A DNA stretch of 64,000 bases, from contig NZ_CP083911.1 in assembly GCF_020162115.1 (NCBI RefSeq), forward strand, positions 1,674,001-1,738,000, written 5' to 3'. The position numbers and the translations under genes were made by a program. Shown here in pieces: positions 50,604 through 59,742 of the stretch (position 1 is its first letter; each line of letters opens with the position of its first letter). Source of the DNA: Tepidimonas taiwanensis. GTDB lineage: Bacteria; Pseudomonadota; Gammaproteobacteria; Burkholderiales; Burkholderiaceae_C. The notes beneath the pieces were generated by a model, which had not been told where the DNA came from, did not search any database, and was given only the letters and a program-made list of their open reading frames with translations.

Positions 50604-51011
50604 TCAGGCCGCGCGGGATTCCAGCAACGCAGCCATCGCCTCGACAAAAGTGGCGGCCTGGCCAATCAGGGTGTGGGCGTCCTCCGGCTGCACGGCCTCG
50701 CCACCGTAGTCCGCAACCATGCGGATTTCGTGCGCCCGGTTGAGCCAGCGGCCCAGTTCGGGTTTCACGTGCCCGCCCTTGACCAACCGCTGGCCGAAGA
50801 TGGCGATGAGGCCGCTGTGCGTCCGTGCGACGGAGGGGTCCATGCCGCCATCCACACCCAATAGCGCGGCGCGGGCCGCATCGAACATCGCGTAGTAGGC
50901 CCGGTTGACCGCACCGTCCACATCCCCCAGCGCGAACAGCGCCTCAGCAGAGGCCAAGGCCGTTTTTGCCTTGCGGATCAACGCAGTGGTGGCGGGGTTG
51001 TCGGCGGTCAC
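50604..51011 (-). CDS. HEPN-domain protein (HepT-like)
   Basis: A 135-residue helical protein with the HEPN core NRAYYAMFDAARAALL and the ARTHSGLIAIFGQ region. It starts at GTG 51011 in a GTGA overlap with the nucleotidyltransferase gene. HEPN/MNT pairs are toxin-antitoxin systems in which the HEPN RNase is blocked by AMPylation. This HEPN belongs to the PF05168-like group, where toxicity is less well proven. Confidence 0.85.
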   Translation of the reverse strand: MTADNPATTALIRKAKTALASAEALFALGDVDGAVNRAYYAMFDAARAALLGVDGGMDPSVARTHSGLIAIFGQRLVKGGHVKPELGRWLNRAHEIRMVADYGGEAVQPEDAHTLIGQAATFVEAMAALLESRAA

Positions 51012-51346
51012 AGCGGCACGCCCTCGCGCTCGATATTGCGCAGCAGCGCCGGATTGGAGAAGGTATCCGGGTGCTCCCACTCGTCCAGCCACACGGGCAA
51101 CGGCGAAATCAAGACGTTCGTTGCCAGCAGGACATCAAAGGCCGCATCGGCCATGTCGAGCTTGATGGGCAGGGTGCGCCGGCGTTCCCCGCGCAGGATG
51201 ACCGCAAGATCCACGTCGCTGTCCGGCCGTGGATTTCCACGGGCGCGGCTCCCGTAAACGATGGCACCCGCCAGATCGTACCGGCCGCGGATGCGGTCGA
51301 GGAACTGGCGCGCGGCCCGCTCGGTATCCGGATCCAGGCGATGCAT
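51008..51346 (-). CDS. Minimal nucleotidyltransferase (MNT antitoxin)
   Basis: A 112-residue protein with the polymerase-beta-like motif VYGSRARGNPRPDSDVDLAV carrying the GSxARG and DxD residues. MNT proteins AMPylate or bind their HEPN partner. ATG 51346 has AAGGGA upstream; the longer frame from 51382 (GTG) lacks that. It is the first gene of the pair. Confidence 0.88.
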   Translation of the reverse strand: MHRLDPDTERAARQFLDRIRGRYDLAGAIVYGSRARGNPRPDSDVDLAVILRGERRRTLPIKLDMADAAFDVLLATNVLISPLPVWLDEWEHPDTFSNPALLRNIEREGVPL

Positions 51347-51475
51347 TCGGGTTCCCTTCGGCTGCGCAGCATGATCCGCCACGTGCGGCGCAACTATCCT
51401 AGCACGTGGGCGACGCTAACAGGGCACGGCGCGTTTCACGCCAGCCGACAAAGCGGCCGCGAAGCGTCAGCGCCC

Positions 51476-53032
51476 TCAACCCTCCCGGCGCAGCGCCGGG
51501 AAGAGGATCACGTCGCGGATGCTGGCGCTGTCGGTCAGCAGCATGACCAGCCGGTCGATGCCGATGCCGCAGCCGCCCGCGGGCGGCATGCCGTACTCGA
51601 GCGCGCGGATGTAGTCGGCGTCGAAGTACATCGCCTCGTCGTCGCCGGCGTCCTTGTTGGCGACCTGGGCGTGGAAGCGCGCCGCTTGATCTTCCGGGTC
51701 GTTGAGTTCCGAGAAGCCGTTGGCGACCTCGCGCCCGGTGATGTAGAGCTCGAAGCGTTCGGTGATGGTGGGGTCGGTGTCGCTGGCACGCGCCAGCGGC
51801 GAGATTTCGGTCGGGTGGTTGCAGATGAAGGTCGGCTGCCAGAGCTTGTCCTCCACCGTCTCCTCGAAATAGAGCACCTGCAGCCCGGCCAGGCTGCGGC
51901 TGTCCAGCCGCTCCTTCACCGGATCGACGCCGAGGCGACGCAACTGCGTCCGCAGCCACTCGGGATCGTCGACGCGCTCGCCCGCGTCGGTGTGGCGCAG
52001 GATCGCCTCGCGGATGGTCAGGCGCTCGAACGGCGCGTCCAGATCGACGTCACGCCCCTGATAGACGAGCCGCCCGCCCCCGCACACCGCATGCGCCACC
52101 TGGCGGATGAGCCGCTCAGTGTAGGCCATCATGTCCGCGTGGTTCCAGTACGCGGCGTAGAACTCCATCATCGTGAACTCGGGGTTGTGGCGGACGCTGA
52201 TCCCCTCGTTGCGGAAGTTGCGGTTGATTTCGAACACGCGGTCGAACCCGCCAACCAGCAGGCGCTTCAGATACAGCTCCGGCGCGATGCGCAGGTACAT
52301 CTCCTGATCCAGCGCGTGGTGGTAGGTGACGAACGGCCGCGCGTTGGCCCCCCCGGGGATGGGGTGCAGCATCGGCGTTTCCACCTCCAGAAAGCCGTTG
52401 CTCACCATCACCTCGCGCAGCGCGGTGACGGCGCGGCTGCGCGCGACGAAGCGCTCGCGCGCCGCGACGTCGGTCATCAGGTCCACGTAGCGCTGGCGGT
52501 ACTTCAGCTCCTGGTCGTGCACGCCGTGGAACTTGTCCGGCAGCGGGCGCAGGCTCTTGACGACCAGTCGCAGCCGGTCCGCCTTTACCGAGAGCTCGCC
52601 GGTGCGGGTCTTGAACACCGTGCCCTCGGCGTAGAGGATGTCGCCCAGATCCCAATGCTTGAACGCCTCGTAGGTCGCCTCGCCCAGCGCATCCTTGGTC
52701 AGGTAGAGCTGGATGCGCCCACCGGTGGGCCCGAAGGAGGCGTCCTGGATGGTCGCGAAGCTCGCCTTGCCCATCACACGCTTGAGCATCATGCGCCCGG
52801 CCACGCTCACGCGCGCCTGCAGCGGCTCCAGCAGCTCGTTGCTCATGTGGCCGTACTCGGCCTGCAGTCCCTCGGCCGTGTGCTGCGGGCGCACATCGTT
52901 GGGGAATGCCACCGGCCCGCCCTGCTGGGCTGCGGCACGCAACGCCCGCAATTTCTCGCGGCGCTCGGCGATCAGCGGGCTGTCCGCGTGGGCGTCGGCG
53001 GGGGTCGGTTCGGTCGGGGGCTGGGTGGTCAT
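51476..53032 (-). CDS. lysS: Lysyl-tRNA synthetase, class II
   Basis: A 518-residue synthetase. It has an N-terminal OB-fold anticodon domain (VSVAGRMMLKRVMGKASFAT), class II motif 2 in FRNEGISVRHNPEFTMMEFY, and motif 3 in GCGIGIDRLVMLL. I begin at ATG 53032 (MTTQPPTEPTPADAH); the open frame further upstream runs through a terminator hairpin. It charges tRNA-Lys. Confidence 0.96.
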   Translation of the reverse strand: MTTQPPTEPTPADAHADSPLIAERREKLRALRAAAQQGGPVAFPNDVRPQHTAEGLQAEYGHMSNELLEPLQARVSVAGRMMLKRVMGKASFATIQDASFGPTGGRIQLYLTKDALGEATYEAFKHWDLGDILYAEGTVFKTRTGELSVKADRLRLVVKSLRPLPDKFHGVHDQELKYRQRYVDLMTDVAARERFVARSRAVTALREVMVSNGFLEVETPMLHPIPGGANARPFVTYHHALDQEMYLRIAPELYLKRLLVGGFDRVFEINRNFRNEGISVRHNPEFTMMEFYAAYWNHADMMAYTERLIRQVAHAVCGGGRLVYQGRDVDLDAPFERLTIREAILRHTDAGERVDDPEWLRTQLRRLGVDPVKERLDSRSLAGLQVLYFEETVEDKLWQPTFICNHPTEISPLARASDTDPTITERFELYITGREVANGFSELNDPEDQAARFHAQVANKDAGDDEAMYFDADYIRALEYGMPPAGGCGIGIDRLVMLLTDSASIRDVILFPALRREG

Positions 53033-53045
53033 GGCGTCGGCAACG

Positions 53046-53083
53046 AAAAACGGGCCTTGCGGCACCGGTGCGCAAAGCCCGTT
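53046..53083 (-). terminator. Intrinsic terminator between livF and lysS
   Basis: Minus-strand hairpin: arm AACGGGCTTTGCGC (complement of 53070-53083) and the partner arm ending GCCCGTT (complement of 53049-53063), with a 6-base ACCGGT loop, followed by a T-run (complement of 53046-53050). It separates the liv operon from lysS. Confidence 0.75.
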
Positions 53084-53126
53084 ATTGTAGGTGGCGGGGC
53101 CCGACACACGCCGGGCGGCCCGCTGC

Positions 53127-53855
53127 TCAGGCGGTGGCGGCTTCGCCCAGGTACGCGGCGCGCACCTTCGGGTCGTCCAGCATTGCCTTGGCCTCGCCGG
53201 TCATCAGGATCTCACCCGAGTCCATCACGTAGCCGCGGTCGGCCACCTGCAGCGCGCGGCGGGCATTCTGCTCGACCAGCAGCACCGTCATGCCCTGCGC
53301 GTGCACGTCGCGCACGACCTCGAAGATCTTGTCGACCATGATCGGCGACAGGCCCATCGACGGCTCGTCGAGCAGCAGCAGCTTGGGTCGCGCCATCAGC
53401 GCGCGCGCCATCGCCAGCATCTGCTGCTCGCCGCCGGACATGGTGCCGGCGAGCTGGTCGCGCCGTTCTTTCAGGCGCGGAAACAGCGCGAACATGCGCT
53501 CGATGTCGGCCTCGATGCCCGCCTTGTCGGTGCGCACGTAGGCGCCCATCAGCAGGTTTTCGGTGATGGTCATGCGTGTGAAGACCCCCCGACCCTCCGG
53601 CACCATCACCAGGCCCAGCTTGACCAGGTCCCACGACCCCATGCCGCGGATGCTGCGCCCCTGGTAGACGATGTCGCCGGCCTCGGCCAGCAGCATGCCG
53701 GTGATGGCCTTCATCGTCGTCGTCTTGCCGGCACCGTTGGAGCCGATGAGCGTGACGAGCTCGCCCTCGCGCACCTCCAGATCGACGCCTTTGACGGCCT
53801 TGATGCCGCCGTACGAGACCTTCAGGCCCGTGACTTTCAACAGGGTGTTGGCCAT
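53127..53855 (-). CDS. livF: Branched-chain amino-acid ABC transporter ATPase LivF
   Basis: A 242-residue ABC ATPase. Walker A is GSNGAGKTTTMKA, signature MSGGEQQMLAMARAL, Walker B LLLLDEPSMGLSP. Last gene of livHMGF, 2 bases after livG. It energises import of leucine, isoleucine, valine or related amides. No periplasmic binding protein gene lies in this window. Confidence 0.93.
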   Translation of the reverse strand: MANTLLKVTGLKVSYGGIKAVKGVDLEVREGELVTLIGSNGAGKTTTMKAITGMLLAEAGDIVYQGRSIRGMGSWDLVKLGLVMVPEGRGVFTRMTITENLLMGAYVRTDKAGIEADIERMFALFPRLKERRDQLAGTMSGGEQQMLAMARALMARPKLLLLDEPSMGLSPIMVDKIFEVVRDVHAQGMTVLLVEQNARRALQVADRGYVMDSGEILMTGEAKAMLDDPKVRAAYLGEAATA

Positions 53856-53857
53856 TT

Positions 53858-54628
53858 TCAGTGTCCTCCGGTGCCCAGGTAGGCCTCGATCACTTTGGGA
53901 TTGCGCTGCACCTCGGCGGGCGTGCCTTCGGCGAGCTGCTTACCGTAGTCCAGCACCGTGACGCGGTCGCACAGGCCCATGACGAGCTTGACGTCGTGTT
54001 CGATGAGCAGGATGGTGCGCCCGTCGCGGCGGATGCGGTCGATCAGCTCGCGCAACTGCACCTTCTCGGTGGCGTTCATGCCGGCCGCCGGCTCGTCCAG
54101 CGCGATGAGCTGCGGGTCGGTGGCGAGTGCCCGCGCGATCTCGAGGCGCCGCTGGTCGCCGTACGAGAGCGTGCGCGCCTTGTAGTCGGCGTACTTGGCG
54201 ATACCGACGTACTCCAGCAGCTCCATCGCGCGCTCGGCGATGGCCTTTTCCTCGGCCTTGAAGCCGGGGGTGCGCAGGATCGCGCCGATCAGCCCGGTGC
54301 GCGTGCGCACGTGCCGGCCGACCATCACGTTTTCCAGCACCGTCATCTCGGCAAAGAGCCGGATGTTCTGGAATGTGCGGGCAATACCCGCCTTGGCCAC
54401 CTCGTGCACGGCGGTGGGGACATACGGCTTGCCACCGAGCTCGAACGTGCCGCTGTCGGGCGTGTACAGCCCCGTGATCACGTTGAAGAACGTCGTCTTG
54501 CCGGCGCCGTTGGGGCCGATCAGGCCATAGACCTGGCCACGCTGGATCTGGATGCCGACGTCGGAGAGCGCCTGCAGGCCGCCGAAGCGCTTGGAGACGC
54601 CGCTGACTTTCAGAATCGTATCGGTCAT
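53858..54628 (-). CDS. livG: Branched-chain amino-acid ABC transporter ATPase LivG
   Basis: A 256-residue ABC ATPase. Walker A is GPNGAGKTTFFNV, signature LSYGDQRRLEIARAL, Walker B LIALDEPAAGMN, with the long insert after Walker A typical of LivG. Third gene of the operon, 10 bases after livM. Confidence 0.93.
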   Translation of the reverse strand: MTDTILKVSGVSKRFGGLQALSDVGIQIQRGQVYGLIGPNGAGKTTFFNVITGLYTPDSGTFELGGKPYVPTAVHEVAKAGIARTFQNIRLFAEMTVLENVMVGRHVRTRTGLIGAILRTPGFKAEEKAIAERAMELLEYVGIAKYADYKARTLSYGDQRRLEIARALATDPQLIALDEPAAGMNATEKVQLRELIDRIRRDGRTILLIEHDVKLVMGLCDRVTVLDYGKQLAEGTPAEVQRNPKVIEAYLGTGGH

Positions 54629-54638
54629 GTCGCGCTCC

Positions 54639-55739
54639 TCACTTGCTCAGGGCCTTGCCGTGCTCGGGCGCGGGCCACAGGCCGCGCGGACGCAGCAGCA
54701 TCACGATGATCATCGCCAGCGCGATCAGCAGCTGACGCAGGATTTCCGGCGCCAGCCGCCCGTCCGTCAGGTGGTGCAACGGACCGGCGAGGTGGCGCAA
54801 CAGCTCCGGCAGGCCGGCCAGCAGCAGCGCGCCGAGGATGACGCCGGGGATGTGCCCCAGGCCACCCAGCACCACCATCGCGACGATCATCACCGACTCC
54901 ATCAGCACGAACGACTCCGGATACACGCCGCGCATCAGCGACGCGAACAGCACGCCCGCGATCCCCCCGAACGTCGCACTGGAGCCAAACGCCGCGAGCT
55001 TGAGGTTGCGCGTGTTGATCCCCATCGCCTTGGCGGCAATTTCGTCCTCGCGGATGGCCATCCAGGCACGGCCGATGCGCGAGTTGCCCATGCGGTGCGC
55101 GACGATGACCGTCATCACGACGAAGAACAGAATCAGGTAGTAGTACAGCGTCACCGACTCGAACGTGTACGACCAGTCACCGAGCGAGACGGTGAGCCGC
55201 TGCCCCATGTTGTGGCCGAACACCGTCACCGCATCCACCCCGGCGATGCCCTTGGGGCCGTTGGTGATGTTGATGGGGCGGTCGAGGTTGAGCATGAAGA
55301 TGCGCACGATCTCGCCGAAGCCCAGCGTCACGATCGCGAGGTAGTCGCCGCGCAGCTTGAGCACCGGGTAGCCCAGCATCAGACCGGTCATCCCAGCGAG
55401 CACCGCCGCGAGGAAGATCACGATCCAGAAGCTCAGGTGAATACCGTTGGGGAACATCGCCGCGATCGCGGGGAAGTTGTCGGCCAGGTGGCTGGATGCC
55501 AGCAGGCTGTACAGATACGCCCCGACGGCAAAAAACGCGATGAAGCCGAGGTCGAGCAGGCCGGCGTAGCCGACCACGATGTTCAGGCCCAGCGCCAGCA
55601 TCACGTACAGCAACGCGATGTCGACGATGCGCACCCACGAGTTGCTGCCCGTGGCCTGCAGCAGCAGCGGCAGCACCAGCAGCCCGATGGCCGCCAGCGC
55701 AAACGCGATCAGTTTGGACTTGTTGGACGATTGGCTCAT
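54639..55739 (-). CDS. livM: Branched-chain amino-acid ABC transporter permease LivM
   Basis: A 366-residue inner-membrane protein with about nine to ten hydrophobic helices and the LivM/LivH signature GNSRIGRAWMAIREDEIAAK, the cytoplasmic loop contacting the ATPases. It starts 24 bases after livH. Confidence 0.93.
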   Translation of the reverse strand: MSQSSNKSKLIAFALAAIGLLVLPLLLQATGSNSWVRIVDIALLYVMLALGLNIVVGYAGLLDLGFIAFFAVGAYLYSLLASSHLADNFPAIAAMFPNGIHLSFWIVIFLAAVLAGMTGLMLGYPVLKLRGDYLAIVTLGFGEIVRIFMLNLDRPINITNGPKGIAGVDAVTVFGHNMGQRLTVSLGDWSYTFESVTLYYYLILFFVVMTVIVAHRMGNSRIGRAWMAIREDEIAAKAMGINTRNLKLAAFGSSATFGGIAGVLFASLMRGVYPESFVLMESVMIVAMVVLGGLGHIPGVILGALLLAGLPELLRHLAGPLHHLTDGRLAPEILRQLLIALAMIIVMLLRPRGLWPAPEHGKALSK

Positions 55740-55763
55740 GTCAGCGTCTCCTGTCCCGGTGCG

Positions 55764-56693
55764 TCAGGCGCGATCCGCCACCCGCTCGCCCAGCAGCCCG
55801 GACGGACGGAAGATCAGCACGATGGCCAGCACGATGAAGGCAAAGATGTCCGAGTACTGGCTGCCCAGGAAGCCGCCGGTCAGCGGCCCGAGATAACCGG
55901 CCCCGAGCGACTCGATCAGGCCGAGCGAAATGCCCCCGACGACCGCGCCGGCCAGGTTGCCGATGCCCCCGAACACCGCGGCAACGAAGGCCTTCAGGCC
56001 GGGCATGAAGCCCATCGAGTGCTGCACGGTACCGTAGTTCGACGCCCACATGATGCCGGCGATGGCCGCCAGCATCGCGCCGATGACGAAGGTGGCGGAA
56101 ATCACCACGTCGGGCTTGACGCCCATCAGCGCCGCGACGCGCGGGTTTTCGGCGGTGGCGCGCATCGCGCGGCCCAGGTTGGTTTTGTTGACGACGAACA
56201 TCAGCAGCGACAGCACGATCGCCGTCGTGGCCAGGATCGCCACCTGCGTCGGCGAAATCACCGCGCCCCCGAGGTTGAACGGCTCGCTCGGCAGCAGCGT
56301 CGGGTAGGACTTCGGCGCCGGCTTCCAGATGATCATCGCCAGCGTCTGCAGCAGGATGCTCATGCCGATCGCGGTGATCAGCGGTGCCAGACGCGGGGAG
56401 TTGCGCAGCGGCTTATAGGCGAGTTTCTCGATCGAGAAATTGAGCACCGCACAGACCAGCATCGAGATCAGCGCCGCCAGGATCAGCACCGCCCAGCCCG
56501 GCATGCCCGGCATCGCGTCACGCGCCTGGGCGATGATCGTCCAGCTCGTGAGCGCCCCCACCATCAGCACGTCACCGTGGGCGAAGTTGATCAGCCCGAT
56601 GATGCCGTACACCATGGTGTAGCCAAGCGCCACCAACGCGTACATGCTGCCCAGCACCAGACCGTTGATGATCTGCTGTAGCAAAACATCCAT
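55764..56693 (-). CDS. livH: Branched-chain amino-acid ABC transporter permease LivH
   Basis: A 309-residue permease with about eight hydrophobic helices. The family opening LLQQIINGLVLGSMYALVAL is followed by GYTMVYGIIGLINFAHG, and the coupling loop is LGRAMRATAENPRVAALMG. First gene of livHMGF, with a GGAG Shine-Dalgarno upstream of ATG 56693. Confidence 0.94.
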   Translation of the reverse strand: MDVLLQQIINGLVLGSMYALVALGYTMVYGIIGLINFAHGDVLMVGALTSWTIIAQARDAMPGMPGWAVLILAALISMLVCAVLNFSIEKLAYKPLRNSPRLAPLITAIGMSILLQTLAMIIWKPAPKSYPTLLPSEPFNLGGAVISPTQVAILATTAIVLSLLMFVVNKTNLGRAMRATAENPRVAALMGVKPDVVISATFVIGAMLAAIAGIMWASNYGTVQHSMGFMPGLKAFVAAVFGGIGNLAGAVVGGISLGLIESLGAGYLGPLTGGFLGSQYSDIFAFIVLAIVLIFRPSGLLGERVADRA

Positions 56694-56750
56694 GAGAGAT
56701 CTCCGTTGTGTGGAACCACCAACCCCTGCGGCTGCTGGCCGAACGGGTTA

Positions 56751-56800
56751 GCAAAAAACCCGCCAGCGCCGGTCCGTGTCGGGCCATTGGGGCGGGTTCG
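56751..56800 (-). terminator. Intrinsic terminator downstream of rarA
   Basis: On the minus strand an AACCCGCC arm (complement of 56791-56798) pairs with GGCGGGTT (complement of 56757-56764), followed by six T residues in all (complement of 56753-56758). The loop is long (26 nt) and contains its own short hairpin. It separates rarA from livH. Confidence 0.65.
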
Positions 56801-56951
56801 GGTGGGCGGATTGTAGCGAAGGGGTCTTCGACGGCGGGTGCGTGTTTGCCCTAGGTCGGGGAGAACACCTGCGGGTTTACCCTGAGGTTCGCGGGCCGGT
56901 GGCGGGCATCGCAATAGCCGGATCAATCAGATTCGACTAGCATTAGATTCG

Positions 56952-58289
56952 CTAATGCTTTTCGTCGCCCCCGGGCGATGGGCCGGCCGCCGCGCCATGT
57001 CCGCGCGCCTCGGCGTTGCGCCGCCGCAGCTCGGTCAGCCGCTCGCCGATGCGGATTTCCAGCCCCCGCGGCACGGGTTCGTAAAACGGAGGCGGCTGCA
57101 CCCCGGGCGGGAAATAGTCCTCCCCCGCGGCAAAGGCGTCGGGTTCGTCGTGCGCGTAGCGGTAACCTTTGCCGTAGTCGAGCTGCTTCATCAGCGCCGT
57201 GGGGGCATTGCGCAGGTGCAGCGGCACCGGCCGGGTGCCATCGCGCGCCACGAAGGTGCGCACCGCCTTGTACGCGCGGTACACCGCGTTGCTCTTGGGT
57301 GCCACCGCGAGGTACACCAGCGCCTCGGCCAACGCGAGTTCGCCCTCCGGACTGCCCAGGCGCTCGTACACCTCGGTGGCGTCGAGCGCCAGGCGCAGCG
57401 CGCGCGGATCGGCCAATCCGATGTCTTCGCTGGCCATGCGGATCAGGCGCCGCGCGATATAGCGCGGGTCCACCCCACCGTCGAGCATACGGGCGAACCA
57501 GTACAGCGCAGCGTCCGGGTCCGAGCCACGCACGCTCTTGTGCAGCGCGCTGATCGTGTCGTAGAACTGCTCCCCACCCTTGTCGTAGCGGCGCAGCCGC
57601 TCGCCGAGCGTGTGCAGGAGCCACGCGTCGTCGATCGCGTCGCGCCCCTGCGCGCGCGCGGTCACCGCCACGGTCTCCAGTGTGTTGAGCAGCCGCCTCG
57701 CGTCGCCGTCCGCATACGCCACCAGCCGGGCGCGCGCCGCGGCGTCCAGCGTCGGGACCTCGCCGGTGGCCAGCGCCCGATCGATCAGGGTCTGCAGCTC
57801 GGCCTCGGTCAGCGGCTGCAGCACGTACACGGTGGCGCGCGACAGCAGCGCCGCGTTCACCTCGAAGCTGGGGTTTTCTGTCGTGGCGCCGACGAAGGTG
57901 AACAGCCCGCTTTCCACGTGCGGCAGGAAGGCATCCTGCTGCGCCTTGTTGAAGCGGTGCACCTCGTCGACAAAGACGATGGTCGGTTGCGGATGCAGCC
58001 CCTCGCGCGCGGCCTGCGCGCGCTCGACCGCGTCGCGGATGTCTTTGACGCCACCGAGCACCGCGCTGATCGCGATGAACTGCGCGTCAAACGCCTGCGC
58101 CATCAGGCGCGCCAGCGTCGTCTTGCCCACCCCGGGCGGCCCCCAGAGGATGCAGCTGTGCGGGCGGCCGCTTTCGAACGCCAGCCGCAGCGGCATGCCG
58201 GGCCCCAGCAGATGGGCCTGGCCGATGACCTCGCCCAAGGTGCGGGGTCGCAATCGCTCGGCCAGGGGAACGGGGAGGGAGACAGCCAT
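56952..58289 (-). CDS. rarA: Replication-associated recombination protein A
   Basis: A 445-residue AAA+ ATPase. Walker A is GPPGVGKTTLARL, Walker B FVDEVHRFNKAQQD, sensor 1 GATTENPSFEV. The C-terminal part (KSVRGSDPDAALYWFARML ... EDIGLADPRAL) is typical of RarA/MgsA. It acts at stalled replication forks. I start at ATG 58289 (MAVSLPVPLAERLRP). A GACAAT hexamer on the minus strand ends 7 nt before the ATG. Confidence 0.93.
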   Translation of the reverse strand: MAVSLPVPLAERLRPRTLGEVIGQAHLLGPGMPLRLAFESGRPHSCILWGPPGVGKTTLARLMAQAFDAQFIAISAVLGGVKDIRDAVERAQAAREGLHPQPTIVFVDEVHRFNKAQQDAFLPHVESGLFTFVGATTENPSFEVNAALLSRATVYVLQPLTEAELQTLIDRALATGEVPTLDAAARARLVAYADGDARRLLNTLETVAVTARAQGRDAIDDAWLLHTLGERLRRYDKGGEQFYDTISALHKSVRGSDPDAALYWFARMLDGGVDPRYIARRLIRMASEDIGLADPRALRLALDATEVYERLGSPEGELALAEALVYLAVAPKSNAVYRAYKAVRTFVARDGTRPVPLHLRNAPTALMKQLDYGKGYRYAHDEPDAFAAGEDYFPPGVQPPPFYEPVPRGLEIRIGERLTELRRRNAEARGHGAAAGPSPGGDEKH

Positions 58290-58321
58290 GACGGGATTGT
58301 CGCGCAGCGGATCCCTGCCAG

Positions 58322-58349
58322 TTGACCGCGCCCGTGGCGGTGGCATGAT
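58322..58349 (+). promoter_or_regulatory. Promoter of a leaderless LysE-family gene
   Basis: TTGACC (58322-58327), 16-bp spacer, CATGAT (58344-58349). The ATG at 58356 lies 7 nt downstream, where transcription should begin. There is no Shine-Dalgarno. Confidence 0.6.
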
Positions 58350-58355
58350 GCAAGC

Positions 58356-58967
58356 ATGGCTCTCGAGACGTGGCTACTCTACACTCTGGCTGCGCTGGGC
58401 CTGTCGTTGTCGCCCGGCCCCAACGGCCTGCTGGCGCTGACGCACGGGGCGCTGTACGGCGGTCGGCGCACGCTCTACACCATCGCCGGCGGCGCGTTAG
58501 GCTTCGTGATCGTCATCGCGCTGTCGATGTTCGGCATCGGCGCGCTGCTGCAGACCTCGCTGGTCTGGCTCACGGTCATGAAGTGGGTGGGGGGCCTGTA
58601 CCTGGTGTTTCTCGGCATCCAGGTCTGGCGCTCGCCCCCGATCGGGATGGACATCCAGGCCCGCAGCGAGCAGCGCTCGGGCGCGTCGATGGCCCGTCAG
58701 GGCCTGCTGTCGGCGGTGACCAATCCCAAGGGGCTGCTCTTCTTCGCAGCCTTTCTACCCCAGTTCATCGACCCGCACCGCAGCCTCTGGGGGCAGTTCG
58801 TGATCATGGCCGGCACGTTCGCGGCGATCGAGGTGGCCACCGAAGTGCTGATCGCCAGCACCGCGTCACGCCTGACACCGTGGCTGCGTCGGGTGGGGCG
58901 GCGCTTCAATCAGGCGTGTGGCGGGGTGTTCATGGCCGTGGGGGCCGCCCTGCCCCTGCGCGCCTGA
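58356..58967 (+). CDS. LysE/RhtB-family amino-acid exporter
   Basis: A 203-residue inner-membrane protein with six hydrophobic segments and the family opening LSLSPGPNGLLALTHGALYGG, followed by LGIQVWRS and LLSAVTNPKGLLFFAAFLPQF. LysE/RhtB proteins export basic amino acids, homoserine or threonine; the substrate here is unknown. Divergent from rarA. Confidence 0.9.
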   Translation: MALETWLLYTLAALGLSLSPGPNGLLALTHGALYGGRRTLYTIAGGALGFVIVIALSMFGIGALLQTSLVWLTVMKWVGGLYLVFLGIQVWRSPPIGMDIQARSEQRSGASMARQGLLSAVTNPKGLLFFAAFLPQFIDPHRSLWGQFVIMAGTFAAIEVATEVLIASTASRLTPWLRRVGRRFNQACGGVFMAVGAALPLRA

Positions 58968-59020
58968 CCACTGCACCTGACCCCCAAACCCGGCAACCGG
59001 TGCAGCGTCGCCCGCGCGCC

Positions 59021-59680
59021 TCAGGGACGCAGCACGTCGGCCCCAGCCGGTGGCTGAAAGCGAAAACTGGCCGCCGTCAGGCCCGCCGCGCGCTCCAGCG
59101 GGCCGAAGCGCAGCACCGAGCGCTGACCGAAGCTGTCCAGGATGTCCAACACCTCGAGCTGCCCCTGACGGAAACCGATGCGGATGCGCTGCACCTGGCC
59201 ATCGCGCCCCAGCGGCACGGCCTCCACCCAGTCCAGCCCGTCGCGCGGCTCCCCTTCGGCGAGCGTGAACACCTGCCGCACCGCCCGCAGGTCCGGTGCC
59301 GACGCGAGCAACGCGGCCGGCGTGTTGGCCAGTGCCTCCGCCTGCCGGCGCGCGGTCACCTGGTTCAGGTCCGGGTCGTACAGCCACAGCGTCTGCCCGT
59401 CGGCGACGATGAGCTGCTCGAACGGGTGGGTGTAGTGGAAGCGAAAGCGGTCCGGCCGCAGAAAGGCGAACTCGCCACGGCTGGTGCGCGTGCGCGGCGC
59501 GGCTTCGCCGTCGCGCAGCGGCGCGGTCACGGTCTGGGTGAAGGTGGCACGGCCCTGCTGCACCCCGGCGAGAAACGCCTCCAGCGCGCGCAGCGCCGGG
59601 CCCTGTGCCCGGGCCGCGGGCCACGCCAGCGCACCCAGTAGGGCGGTAAGCGCGAGCAGTGTGATTCGTCGCTGCATCAT
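59021..59680 (-). CDS. lolA: Outer-membrane lipoprotein carrier protein LolA
   Basis: A 219-residue periplasmic chaperone. Signal peptide RRITLLALTALLGALAWPAA, then LAGVQQGRATFTQTV, GEFAFLRPDRFRFHY and DGQTLWLYDPDLNQV, the LolA core. It ferries lipoproteins from LolCDE to LolB. The start is at 59680 (or 59677); downstream of ftsK in the usual ftsK-lolA-rarA order. Confidence 0.92.
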   Translation of the reverse strand: MMQRRITLLALTALLGALAWPAARAQGPALRALEAFLAGVQQGRATFTQTVTAPLRDGEAAPRTRTSRGEFAFLRPDRFRFHYTHPFEQLIVADGQTLWLYDPDLNQVTARRQAEALANTPAALLASAPDLRAVRQVFTLAEGEPRDGLDWVEAVPLGRDGQVQRIRIGFRQGQLEVLDILDSFGQRSVLRFGPLERAAGLTAASFRFQPPAGADVLRP

Positions 59681-59742
59681 GCCCACAGGGAGTCGCAGAC
59701 GGGCGCCGGGTTCCCCGCCAACGCCGGAGCGGATGCGCGGGC